Shown here: one piece after another, positions 39,045-51,800 of the stretch
Layout: each line of letters begins with the position of its first letter
How positions within the stretch are numbered: the stretch's first letter is position 1
Source: Aphidius gifuensis
Lineage: Eukaryota > Arthropoda > Insecta > Hymenoptera > Braconidae
NCBI RefSeq assembly: GCF_014905175.1
Contig: NC_057790.1
Location: 24,206,469 to 24,270,468 of the forward strand
DNA length: 64,000 bases
Direction of reading: 5' to 3'
Notes under the pieces: model-generated
Seen by the model: only the letters and a program-made list of their open reading frames with translations
Told to the model about the DNA's origin: nothing
The model's database searches: none
Position numbers and translations under genes: made by a program

Positions 39045-41447
39045 ATGTATAATTTAATTCAACTTTGTACCAGGAGACGTTGCTCCTTGTTTTTCAATCA
39101 ACTCCGGTCATATGCTGAATTAAACAAGCCCTTGGTAGCCAGTGAATCTCATGACAGAAAGAGTAAGTTTTTTTTTCAACATTAAATGAACAAAAAAATA
39201 AATAAAAACAACGTACAAAAATATAAATTGACATATTTTGTGTGTAAATATTTATGTAAACAAACAAATCCAACAGTATCAATGAATCAACCTCGTTCGT
39301 CAAGTGCCTTGGCTCCCCGCCAAGCTGTTGTCATGTCATCCGAATCAGCTGAGTCACTTTTAACACCATCAATAATATCACGTGTCAATAAAGTTGTTTT
39401 ACAACAATCTCAAACACCAGAAATAATGACAGATAAATTGCCATTGCCATTTGAGGATATTCCTGGACCTGCTGTTCTCAGGCTCATTGAAAAATATTGG
39501 AAATACGTGCCGATACTTGGTACGCAACTTGTTTGCAGTCTACTATTGAACACATTCACCGTGGGTATGAAACCACGAGTAGAATTTAATTTAATTTAAT
39601 TTAGATTTGTTAATTTTTATCTATAACTATTTTACTCACTTGTTGATATTGATTTTCATTTTTTTGATTGATCAATCAGGTCGTTTAACGTGGAATAAAA
39701 ATGTCACACCATTGAAATATCTTTTCAATGAATATGGACCAGTTGTTAAAATAAATGGTCCAGCATTTGGAAGTATTGTCATGATACACAAGCCAGAACA
39801 TATTGCTCAAGTGTTCAAACAAGAAGGACAATTACCAACAAGAAGTGGAATTGATATTTTACAACATTATCGTATTAATCATCGACAATATAAATTTCCT
39901 GGTCCAATGTCCATGTAAGTTTTTTATATATTTTAAAAAATATATTTTAATTAATTGATTAATAAATTGTTGTGTGTCATTGATCAATCAAGGCAAGGTG
40001 CTGATTGGCGAGATGCCAAAGTCAAACTTGATAAATTATTTTCAATGCATTTACTCAAATATTTTGATAAACTTGATAAAGTATCTGAAGAATTAACATC
40101 TAGAATTAGAATAATTCGCAACAGACAAGATGAAGTACTTGAAAATTTTGTTTTAATTAACTAACAACAACATAATATTTAATAAATAATTGCTTTTTTG
40201 TTTTATTTGTTACAGGTGCCTGATGATTTTAATAAATATCTTTTACGTTGGTCAATGGAATGTTTCTCGGTCTTGATATTTAACAGACGATTAGGTTTTC
40301 TTGATTCATCAGGTTTAAATCCTTCATCAGAACCATCAAAAATAATTGCAGCATTATTTGAAGCACATTATTATTTATCTAAATGTGAAACTGGTTTTCA
40401 AGTTTGGAGATTTATTAATACACCATTTAGTAAAAAATTATTTCGTGCTTGTGATGTTATTGATGAGTTAGTTAAATAGACATTTACAATTTTTTAAATA
40501 TCAATTCAGTGATTTAATTATAGTAAAATACTTACAGAATAATTGGAAAATTTATTCGCCAAGCACAAAATAAATTTCAATCACGTAGTGCAACTAAATT
40601 TTTGGAACCAAGCTCAGAGACAAATGAGGGATTTCCAATATTAGAAAAATTACTTGCTGATCAACAAATGCATCCTGATGATTTATCAACACTTTTGATG
40701 GATTTTATTTTACTTGGTGTTCAAGCTGTTAGTAATACACAAGGATTTTTATTATATTTTTTGGCTAAAAATCAAAGAGTCCAACGAAAGTTGTATGATG
40801 AAATAACTGGAGTTTTATCAAGTACAAATTCATCTGTTGTTGATGATGAGACTTTACAACAAATGCCTTATCTCACTGCTTGTCTACAAGAATCTTTAAG
40901 GTAATAATTTAATGAATTTTCATTCTAAATTAATATGCTAATTTTTTGATTGAGCATATACTTTAATAAATGTATTTTTTGTTGAAAGATTAAGACCATC
41001 TTTTCCATACATAACTCGTTTGTTGTCAAAAACAATAACACTTCATGGATACACAATTCCAAAAGATACTTATTTGATAATGGCAAATCAAATATCATCA
41101 CGACGTGAAGACAACTTTGATGAAGCTGAAAAATTTATTCCTGAAAGATGGTTGAATAGTGAAAAACTTGGAGTACAAGAACCTTGGAGTTGTTTACCTT
41201 TTGGTCATGGTGTAAGATCATGTCTTGGTAAGCAAATGGCTGAAACAGAAATTAAACTACTCACAGCAAAGGTAAATAAATTTATTTGTTATTTATTTAT
41301 GCATGAATTTTACAATTGCATGATTATCACTTACAGCTTGTTCAAAATTTCAAGATTGAATATGATTATGCTGATATTAATAACAAGTTTATGATGGTCA
41401 ATGTCCCAAACAAGCCCCTTCGATTCCGTTTTGTTGATCGTGATTGA
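39045..41447 (+). CDS. Mitochondrial-clan cytochrome P450, CYP301B-like
   Basis: Heme-thiolate monooxygenase of the mitochondrial clan. Exons: 39045-39162, 39277-39564, 39680-39914, 39993-40134, 40216-40466, 40538-40900, 40989-41271, 41337-41447; all phases agree, 596 residues. The N-terminus (RRRCSLFFNQLRS) is basic and suits a mitochondrial presequence. Hallmarks: ESLR of helix K (463-466), PERW (517-520), and the heme loop FGHGVRSCLG with Cys at about 544. The I-helix reads LGVQAVSNT (404-412), where most P450s have GxDTT/S, so the acid-alcohol pair is absent. The length exceeds the usual 500-540 because of a roughly 80-residue low-complexity N-terminal part; translation might start at the exon 2 ATG instead. 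CYP301B is my best guess from memory of the family; the clan is firm. AATAAA lies at 41501. Confidence 0.85.
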
Positions 41448-41691
41448 AGATCATCAATTAACATTCCTTTCAATTTCTCTTTTCAAGTTTATTTATTAAT
41501 AATAAAATAAAACATAATTATTTATATTTTTCTTTTTTTTATCATGCCAAAAATAAGTTAAAAACTAAAAAACAATTTGGCCCTTAAATTTAATTTTTTT
41601 TACAAAAAGAAAAAAGTGTTGAGTATTTTTTTTTTTTTTAAATAAATAAGATCCCCAAAAAAAAAGATAAATTTTCATTTTATATTAAAAA

Positions 41692-43166
41692 TTATTTTCC
41701 AATTATTGCTCGAAGAGTCATAAAGTAGGATAACGTTGATGACAAAAACTAAAAAAAAATTAAAAGCTATATTTTTTTAAACAAAAAATAAAATAAAATT
41801 TTACTCACAGCACCATAGAATTCTAAGCTCAATGCCGGAAGAACACCATGAAGAAAAATAACAAGAGGTTTTTGAGAACGACGAATAACTATTTCAACAC
41901 TTTTTTGTAGCTCTTTGGATTTACCAATCCAAGCTGAGTCATAAATTGACCAGGCAATTTGATTGCTCTAAAATCAATAAAAAGGTATTGTAATTGAAAT
42001 ATAATTTATTTAAACAAATTATTGTTATTAATATTTGATGACATTTAATTAATGACCATGTGTTTTAAATCATCAGCTGGCCAAGCAGTTATATAGAGTC
42101 TCAAACAGCCACCTATCACCATCAAGATAAATTGAGATATCACTGGAAGTGGTTCATGCTGTTGGTAATAATAAATAAATAAATACTAATAAATAAATAA
42201 TAATAAATACTATTTAATTGATTAAGATAAAAATATAGTCCCACATAAATTAAAGGAAATGCTCCAAAAATTACGGCCATTGCCATTGCAACGTTACTTT
42301 TTAATACGATAAATCTAACAGCCAATCTAAGTTGATTCACGAATCTTCATTTAAAAAAATATTTTTAATTAATAATTTCAATGATTTTTTATAATAATAC
42401 GTACTCGATAAAATGGTGATGTTTTTTTATGCAATAATTAAGTGTTTTTTTATCCACAACATTATTAAATTCAACATTTAAAATTTCAATTCTTGTTGCT
42501 ACATATGCAAGAAGTAGCGCGACCATAAAATCCACAGTTATACTCATTCCCGTTTGAGCAATTGCCAAAATTTGTTGTGTATAAATCAATAAATGAACAA
42601 TAGAAAATGTTTCAAATGAAAATATATACCAAGTGTCAGCTGGTACAATTGACGTTGTCACTAATGGTCCAAGTGAAAATGCAATTGCTGTTTGAAAAAA
42701 TGATATTCCAACAAATACACAAAAATAAAAATATCTATTCACATATTTGTGTAATATTTCTTTTTCATTAGGCTTTGCAGTCTTAATAAAATCATCAACT
42801 TCATTCAGTAAAATCTGTGGACAACAAAAAACAATTACTTAAAAGTCTCTATTTAAATTTAGTCTATTTTTTTTCTTTATTTACCTCTAGTCGTTGTCGT
42901 TGAATTTTGCAAAGAATCAGATTAAAAAATACCTCAAAAATTGCTGTTAATTCGGAGAGTGTTTTCATCATCAGCACTGGCTGATGACGGTTGTGATAAA
43001 CACCAAGTATAAGTGGAATAATAAGACCCACTGAATTTAATAATAAGAAATACCATTGACAATTTATTGCAAATTTTACATAATTTTTTTTATGTAATTT
43101 CGATGGCCAAATTGACGTTATTTTTCCCAGTATCGATAGAATATTAAAGACACATTCAGGTTTCAT
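41692..43166 (-). CDS. Odorant receptor 1 of tandem array (7tm_6)
   Basis: Insect odorant receptor, a seven-helix ligand-gated channel subunit that works with Orco in olfactory neuron dendrites. Exons on the minus strand: 43166-42885, 42814-42405, 42344-42245, 42158-42057, 41967-41809, 41748-41692, giving 369 residues. Family signs: aromatic N-terminus, several hydrophobic helices, the AWPADDL motif in exon 4, SQKPL in exon 5 and the short final exon SYFMTLRAII. Exon lengths from exon 2 onward (410, 100, 102, 159) match the two neighbours (407, 100, 102, 159), showing tandem duplication. The exon 3 donor (TAT|GTGGGA) and exon 4 donor (ATG|GTCATT) are weak but phase-consistent. A TCAGT initiator lies 22 nt upstream (43189-43193, minus). 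It is a complete ORF and probably functional. Confidence 0.87.
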
Positions 43167-43930
43167 ATTTTTAATTTATTTTGTTTATACTGAAGTCATT
43201 TTAACTACAAGCTAGGTCTATCTTTATTCTTTGTTAAACTTTTTCTGTATATACTTATGATGCCAACTAACAATAGATAAATAATTATCCAGCTGTTATT
43301 TATTTTATTCAATATCCATGCAATTTAACAACAGGCAAATAATTTACTGATAAACGTTTTCACGGAAATGTATTTTTTTTTTCTTTTTTTCTAATTAAAA
43401 ATTCACGCAAAATTAGATGGAAATAAGAGTGTGTCGAGTATCGATTGTTGGCTTATTATAAATTTAAAAATTAAAAATGTTTTGAAGTATAATTCTACCT
43501 CGCTGGAAAATAGAAAAAAAATAAAAATAAATTTATTCTTTATCTATGTAAAAATACAAAAGATACAATTAGAGTTTGAATTTATATTGGCCCAACATGA
43601 AGTGAATTTAATTATACCTTAGACTTGTAACACGTTGCATTTTTCTCATACGTAGTCTAGTGTTACCTGATAATTTATGCAATTTTAAATGCTGAAAGGA
43701 AAACAACACTCCCCTCTTCAATTTTTTTTTTTTCTTTAAACCTTTGTATAGAGTTTATTTTATTTTATTTAATATTTTTTATAAATTTTAGACTTGAAAA
43801 AGCTGAGTCAACAACTCAACATTAAATTACTTAATTGATAAAATAAGCTGGACAATCTGGACATTTTCTTGATACCATCAGGCTTGGACTCAAACATGGT
43901 GAGTTTTAATTTTTATTAAAATAAATTTGC
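43167..43930. other. Spacer between odorant receptors 1 and 2
   Basis: AT-rich spacer with the OR1 initiator (43189-43193) and nothing else supported. A 63-codon plus-strand frame at 43431-43622 has no family signal. Confidence 0.5.
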
Positions 43931-45422
43931 TCATTGTTCGTATGATGTTTCTTCTTTGGCTAATACTATCCGGAGTGTTGTAAAATACGAAAATGTTGAT
44001 GACAAAAACTGAAATCAATATGGTTAATTTTTTTTTAAATTTTATAATATACTTATCAAAATTTTGATTGGTATTTTTTTTTTCAATACATTTGTATAAT
44101 ACTGTAATGACAAGTTTGGTATTATTCCTGGAACTGATATGTAGACTGGTTTTTGAGTTCTGTGTATCACAAATTGCACCATGTTTCTCAGTTTGTGCGA
44201 TTTTTCAAGCCACTTGCTGCGATATATTTTATCCCCAATGACTTGGCTCTGTAAAAAAAGTTGTAAAAAATCAACGAATATTTTTTACAATTCTTTTTCT
44301 CGTGTATACATACAATTTGAATTAAATCGTCTGCTGGCCAAGAGTAGATTAAAAGTTCTGTTGCAGCACAGCCAATAATAGCAGCTACTCGAATTTTAAC
44401 AGATACCGGTTGTTTCTGTATGAAAACAAAATTTAATTTACATTCATTTTACACTGATTTATATTTTTTTTTTTTTACTTGACTTACACTTATTACTGTG
44501 AGTAGACCGCAAATAACTCCAATCGTTGTTGTTGTTATTGTTCCCACTGCTATAAAACGAACTGCTTTTCTTACATTATCAGAATATCTAAAAATTATAA
44601 ATTTGAAATTTAAGCAAAGCATAAATTTATAAATTCCATTTATTTATTTACCTGAGAACATTTTGATGACTTTGAATACAGTCTTTCAATTCATCCTCAT
44701 TTTTGATGTGTTCAAATCTTTCACCAATAATTGCAAATCTCGCACAAGCAAACCAAATTAAAATAGCAACTTGACTGTCGACAATAAGTGCTGAAGCAAT
44801 TATAAAAATAGACAAAGCTTGTTGTAAATAAAGTACATTATGTAAAATAATATTATCAACATTAAATGGATAAAATGCGTCTGTTGGAAATGGCTGATTG
44901 AACACGATAGGCTCAATATACAATGCAAGACAAACAAGCCAAGTTGTCACAGTAAAAAATAAATGAAAAAAAGATCCTTTGTTAACATAAAATTGTATAA
45001 ATTCACGTTCTTTTGGTGTTGAATTTTTTAAAAAATCATCTATATCTGTATGCAACGACTAAAACAAAATAATTTCACTTGATAATTAATAATTTACGTA
45101 TAGACAATTAAAATTTAATAATTACTTTTAAATTTTTCCATTGATAACGTGATATTGCCATTTTAATAATTGCCTGCAAATTTGCTGCACTGAGTGTTAC
45201 TGCTTTTATCATAACTAATGAATCATTTCGAAACACGTAAACTCCATTGAGTAGTGGAAAAAATAATAGTAATAAAAATACAAATGATATCCACCATCGT
45301 ACATTGAACCATATCATTTTCCACTTATTACCACCTGACGTTGAAGGAGGCCACGATGATATTATCCAAACCCTTCCCTTTGCAAAATTAAGTGCATTTT
45401 CCGGAGTTATTTTAAACCCCAT
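43931..45422 (-). CDS. Odorant receptor 2 of tandem array (7tm_6)
   Basis: Second odorant receptor of the array. Exons on the minus strand: 45422-45126, 45058-44652, 44587-44488, 44415-44314, 44248-44090, 44008-43931, giving 380 residues with phases 0, 2, 0, 0, 0. Family features include SWPP near the N-terminus (shared in similar form with receptor 3), NQPFPTDAFYPF in the second-loop region, SWPADDLIQ, RTQKPVYI and the terminal SYFTTLRI. All six exons are open and have usable splice sites. It is more like receptor 3 than receptor 1, as seen in NQPFPTDA versus DQPFPTEA. Odorant specificity cannot be read from sequence. Confidence 0.89.
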
Positions 45423-45899
45423 TGTGCAAGTATCGTTCGTACAAGTAATAAGAGCTTTTTATTATTTTTTTTTTTTATTAAATTCTATTACTAAATAGAA
45501 AAATATTATAATAGCGAATATTATCGACACAAGTTTTCTTAGAATATGGCTATTAAATTATTTTCTTACAAAATAATTGTAATGATGAGAACAGAACAGT
45601 CTGAAAGGGGTATTTTTTCACATTTAAAATGTACAAGAATTTAAATCGTAAAGGTACTATTATCTGAGCTATTATATATGGATAAATTTTTTATTTCGGC
45701 GAGTGTATGTAATGGAAGAATCAATTAGGGTGGTAAAAGGTGGAATTGATAATAGGCTTACATTGTGGGATATACAATAAAATAACAATACATACTGGTT
45801 TATTTTTATGTCGATAAAAGGGTTATTTTATTTTTTTAATATCAGTTTTTATAAAATCATTTGTTCAATATGATTTATTTGGTTGAAATATTTAGCTAT
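45423..45899. other. Spacer between odorant receptors 2 and 3
   Basis: AT-rich; a slightly richer patch at 45590-45770. No gene or clear promoter motif. Confidence 0.5.
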
Positions 45900-47820
45900 T
45901 TACTGATGATCATCTTGAGCTTCCATTTTTGTGAGGATTATTCTCAATGTCGTGAAAAATGAAAATGTTTTTGATAAGAACTGTAACAATTAAATTTGTT
46001 GATAGAAAAAAATGAAATGGTTATTTAAGATGACAAGTAATTTTTTACCGTTGCATAATAACTTAAAGAAAGTCTTGGTACAAATCCGGCAATAGTTATT
46101 GTTGTAGGTTTTTGAGATCTTTGGATGATAATCATCATTATTTTATTAAATTCTTGTGAATTTTTTGTCCAGTTTATTTCATATAAAATACTTCCAATTC
46201 GTTCACTCTATAAATAATAGTTATTTTTAAATGTTTAAAAGTATATTACTAAAATAATTGAAATTGGATTTTGAAACTTTTAGGGACACTCATATTTTAG
46301 TGTTGTTTAAATATTAAAACAATAATATCATGAAATTTTTACTTAGAAATATATTTTATTTGATCAAGACCTATAGTTTGATGGAAAAAAAAAAATAAAA
46401 ATAGTAAAAATTATATTTTAAAACTTGTAGAACACTCAAATTTTGATGTTGGTTAAATACTAAAAGCATAATTGGATGAAATTTTTTATTTAGAAATATA
46501 TGTTTAACCGACCATGACATCAGGCGAAAAATATAAAATTAAAATATAATTGAAATTAAATTTTAAAACTTTTATTTTTACAAAAATTCAATTTAGAAAT
46601 ATTCTTTGACAAGCTTGACCTGAACAGATGAACTCTTATTTTTTGATTTAAATTCTACTCTCTGTTATAAAATTTAATCAAATTAATACTCACTGCTCGA
46701 ATAAGATTTTCCGCTGGCCACGCACTATGATATAGCAAATAAGAAAAGCCACAATCGATTATTATAAATTGCAATTTAACAGTCAATGGTTGCTCCTGAT
46801 AGTGAAAAAAAATTTAAAGATAAACAAATAACAATCAATTTCTAAATTTTTTTTAATGAGACAAAATCTTACTCCAATAATGTGAATACCACCAAAAATA
46901 ATTGACAATGTAGTCATGATGATTGATGTCAAAACAAAATAGCGAGCACACTGTACAAGTTCTTTGATGTACCTGTTTAATTAACAGTAATATATTTTAA
47001 ATGAATTTAATTTTCCAATGATAATTTGATTAACAAAAAAATTTACCAAAGTAAATATTGATGTGTCCTTACACAATTTTTTAAATCACTTAATTTGTTG
47101 ATATTTTTTAATTGAAAAGTAAGCATATCAAGTCTTGCTACCATGTACCATAAAAGTAATGCCACTTGACAATCAATTGCACCAATTGAACCACATTGAA
47201 AACCTGCAATTGCTTGATGTAAAAATATTAAATCAAACACTGGATGTTTATCAACAGAAAAAGGATATTTAGCTTCAGTTGGAAATGGCTGATCCAAGAC
47301 AAGTGGCCCACATATAACTCCAACACATGCTGATATTGATAGAAAATTAAATACAATCATTGGCACCGAAACACGTTTCACGTAATTCACAAGAATTTTT
47401 CTGTCATTATTTTTTGAATTTTTAACAAAATTTTCCATTTCATTGATTAGTATCTGTAATTATAAAATAGAAAAAATTATTTTTTACTTGAAAATTACAT
47501 ATGAAAACATTTTTATGATAAAAAACCTGAAACCGATTGCGTTGACACATAGCGATTAACATTTTAGCGACAACTTGTGCACATGATATTGCTAAACAAA
47601 CGGATTTTGTAAAATTTAAAGTATTTTTTCGTTGATCATATGCTGCATAGCCAAGTGGTATTACTAGCAATATTGATATCAACCAAGATATAAACCATCC
47701 TACTTCAAATAAAAATTGTGTTCGTTTGCTTGCACCAAGTCCTGGTGGCCACGTGAATAAAATTATTACTGAAAATTTTATATAAGTTATAGCAGCTTCA
47801 GGAGTTGCTTTGAATTTCAT
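45900..47820 (-). CDS. Odorant receptor 3 of tandem array (7tm_6)
   Basis: Third and first-transcribed odorant receptor of the cluster. Exons on the minus strand: 47820-47527, 47453-47047, 46972-46873, 46795-46694, 46207-46049, 45980-45900, giving 380 residues. The start is the ATG at 47820 (MKFKATPEAA), which aligns with receptor 2 (MGFKITPENA); an in-frame ATG 15 nt upstream is less likely. Family features: TWPPGLGASK, DQPFPTEAKYPF, SAWPAENL, RSQKPTTI and SFFTTLRIIL. The intron before exon 5 (46208-46693) is longer than in the other two receptors and holds diverged internal repeats. It is complete with no inactivating lesion. Confidence 0.89.
46250..46640. repeat. Diverged tandem repeats in an OR3 intron
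   Basis: Three related segments start near 46257, 46415 and 46541. Each has a TTTTAAAACTT-like start followed, in the first two, by CACTCAxATTTTxxTGTTG, and all have ATTTAGAAATAT-like sequence about 80-100 bp on. The unit is about 130-160 bp and decayed. The intron is correspondingly longer than its counterparts in the other two receptors. Confidence 0.55.
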
Positions 47821-48835
47821 TTTGTTTAGATACAAAAGAAAATATATTTTCTATAGACAACAAAAAGCTTGAATCGTTAACACTTGAGAGTGTGAATATT
47901 TTCCTTCATCACACCTGTTCTGATGGAATTATATTGTTTTGTTTATCAATAGAAAGGGATATAGTGTATTGTAAAACATTAATTACAGTTTCTATTGTAA
48001 AGCTTTTAAAGCCAAGCTGGTAAATCCTCCATCAGTTTGAAGCATTGTCTGTGTAATATAAAGGAAATATTTTTAAAAACTTAGTAGAATTTAAAATAAT
48101 TTATGTTTTAGCTGATGTTTGATTCTCACTTGATTTTGAAATTTAGTTTTTACATTTAAAATTATTTTATTTTATTTATAAAATATTGTTATTAACATGG
48201 TGAAAAATACTGGGTAAATTTTTCATTACAATTGCTTTGTCGATAGTAAAAAAAATCGATACAAGCCTCTTGCATCTCCAAAAACTTTTAAAAAAGTAGA
48301 AAAAAAATTGATAATAATTTTGTTTATTTTTCTCTAAGTCTTAAAATTATTTAGGGTGATAATAATTTCCAAAAATATTTCTATATTTTTTTTATTTTTA
48401 TATATTTCTATACCTGAAAATGAAGATCTCCCTGTTAGTCGTAATTTTCGCTTATATCAACCAAAGATAAAACGGTGTCGTGAGTGTAGTGTTGTTGTTG
48501 TTGCCTCAACAAGTCACCATAAGTCATAACAAAAAAAATATTATTTATATTTTTTCATGTTATTTGTTGTGTTGTTAAAAACAAAAATCTACAAGACGTT
48601 TTACTAAGCTAAATAATTGTTTAATTTAAATAGTGAATGTAATTGAATAATTACATGAAGTGAAATATTTATTAAAATAAAAAATGTTATCAAAAAAATT
48701 GATGGACTGAATATAGAAAATAAAAACGAGCAGATAGTTCAGTGTATAACCTAAAATAATTTCTATTATTGCTTAAAAAGTAATAAAATTTAATTGTTGA
48801 AAATATAAAAGTGTGAATCAAAGAAAATAAATAAA
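47821..48835. promoter_or_regulatory. Divergent spacer between OR3 and GON4L
   Basis: AT-rich spacer between divergent genes. A mixed-composition patch at 48410-48520 is the likely GON4L promoter and leader, with a GTTGTTGTTGTT repeat at about 48491-48502. No initiator is clear. Confidence 0.35.
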
Positions 48836-51800
48836 ATGGATCTATTAAATCAGACATTAATAACTGAAGAAAATCAAAGTCGTCATGAATCATCAATAGA
48901 TTCATCATTCTCAATAAATCATGATAGAGATGTTAAATTACAAGTTTCAAATAATAATTTAAAAACAATTAATGTTGATGAATTTGATAATTATCAAAAT
49001 ACAAAGAGACCACGTTATGATGATGATGAAAAAATTGGACCACACCTTGATATGACAGTAACAAGTGTTGAAAATATATTAAAACCTGTTACAATAAATG
49101 AAGTACAAAATACAGTTGATAATTTAGATAAAAAAATTATTTATAAGCCAAAATTAACAAGATCTAAAGCTAAAGAATTAGCAAAATCAATGCCAGATTT
49201 ACAATGGCATTTAACACCAAATAAAATAAGAGTATCACCACAAATGCAAGCATTAGTTGATGATGATTTACTTCATGAGGATTCATCAGATGATGAATAT
49301 ATTCCACACAAAGATTGTCGTCAACCCAGTGAAGATGATGATGACAATGTTAAATTGAGTCTTCTCGAGTCTGAGCCACTAGCTCCAGTCAAAATTGTTG
49401 ATAAAAATCAATCAATTGATACAATTATTACTCATGGATTTATTCATGATAATAAAGATGAAGATGATGACAATGATGATGATTTTAAAATTCCAGAGTA
49501 ATTATACATATACATTTACATCATTATTTTTTATTGTAATTATTTAATGACATATTAATTTGTAATTTTTTATTTGTAGACGTCTTAACTTCAATGTGCC
49601 AACTGAAAAAGAAAGTATTGGCCACCGAACAAGATCAAAACTTTGTCTAAGTGAAACTCCAATTGAACAACTTGAACGTGAATTTAATCCTCCAGATATT
49701 TCATCAGACATGGATCATTTTAGTTTTTTAGCTAGTGATCCAAATTGGGGTGCACTTGTTGATGAACCGATTCTAGATGATGATGATGATGAAAATGATC
49801 CAAATTATAATTTCTTGGAAGACAATGAAATTGAGACTGGTATATTGTTAATAATTAATTGATTAGTAATATAGAACAATTAATAAATGAATTTTTAAAA
49901 TTATTTTAGTTGATAAAGAAGAGCTTCGATCAGACAGAGGTGTTAGAATATATAAAAGAGAAGTTAATTTACTTTATGAAGAAATTGGTGAATTAATGAA
50001 TTTAAATGAAAATCAACAACCAAAAAATAAAAGATCATTTGACAATAGTTCTTTAGACTCAAGTCTCAATGATTCAACAGTACGTTGTATTTTAAAAAAA
50101 TTATATTTCAATTATTTCATTTTAATTCAAGTATTTATATATTTTATTGTACATTTTTTTTAGAACAAAATTATCTGTGATTCATTGCAAGTCAAAGAGG
50201 AATCAAAACTTCAAAATGTTTTGACTGAAAAACAATACTTAATTATTTCATTTCAATTTGAGCAACATGTTCAATTGATGAGCCAACATTTTGTTATGTC
50301 TTACATGCATCCAGTCTCTGAAATTCATGCTCAATCAATAAAATGCAAAAACAATTTAAATAATTTAAAAAATATGCAGGATCCAGATCATCCTCTGTTT
50401 AACATTTCAAATTTACCTGATGCCTTAAAACTTGTTGAAGATTGGGAGAAAAAATTGGCTGATAAACAATTTTGTAATAATTATATCAGACAACTTGAGA
50501 TGGATATAGAATATGAAAAAAAACTTGATATAAGAAAACACAAATATAGTGCAAATTTTAATCCAGAATTATTTGAGCTGTTGATGCACAGTAAAGCACT
50601 TATGTATCCACAGCTATTGCCACATACACCATTCAGAGTTGTGACTCTTTATAAAACAGTAAATACATATTGTAAATCTGAAGAAAATTTACTTGCAATT
50701 GGCCTGGAAAAATATTTACCACAAATTAAATCAATGGAGAGAAAATTTCATACAAAAAAATATAATCTGTACGATGCTGTTTGTCACGTTAGCAAAGATT
50801 TAATGCCAACTCGTCGTCCAGAGCCATTAATGAATTTAATAAAAAAATTACAAAGACAAGTACAACCTGATAATCCAGTACAATTTTATTTCAACAATGG
50901 TTATGCACCAAAAGTTACACACAAAGTTCCATTAGATCGTAAAAAAATATCACCAAATGATCGTAAAATTTGGCTGTTGCCAAAAACATGGCAGAGTTAT
51001 ATTAATGAAAATAAAAACAATATATCATTTAAAGTAAATGATGATCCTGTAAAAAATGCATCAACATTAGTTAATGATTTATCAACTTCTTCTTACAATA
51101 TGGTGATTGATGAGAATTTGTTAAATCCAATTATATATGTAATGCCAAGTACTACAAGCTCAAGGGACATACCTATTAAAATAGAAATAAAAACAGAAAA
51201 TAATGGCTCAGAAACGTCATCAACAAGTAAAGAAATAAATGTACCACAATTAAGACAAACAACACCTAGACTTGCTAAAATTCGTAGTGTTCAAAATATG
51301 AAATTAATGACACAAGTATCAAGTTCATCTGGTAAAACAAAAATAAAAACAGATTCATCAAAAAATTCTGATGTTTCATGTGGTGGTTCATCATCAACAA
51401 AATCATCAAAAGGTGATAATGAAGATGAAATTGCTGAATTAATGTTGGCAAGTACAACAATTAAAAAAAATACAGCTCTTCGTAAAAAAGTCAAAGAAGC
51501 AAATGCATGTGAACGTATGAAAAATTTGTTGGAAAATGATAGTGATGTTAAAAAAAATGAAAATAGAAAAAAATTTGCTAAATCATATATGCAAAAACTT
51601 CATTCCACACTTGAATTAAATAATCCAGAAGTATTAAAAACTGTAATGAAATATTTTTTAGAATATTATGATAAAATTGAACTTGTACAAAATAATTGTG
51701 AAGATGAATATGATAAATTAGCAATAAAACTTTACAGAGATGTTACAAATGCACTTGTTACTTATCCAACATTATCAAGTGAATTTTTATTTTTTTTAAC

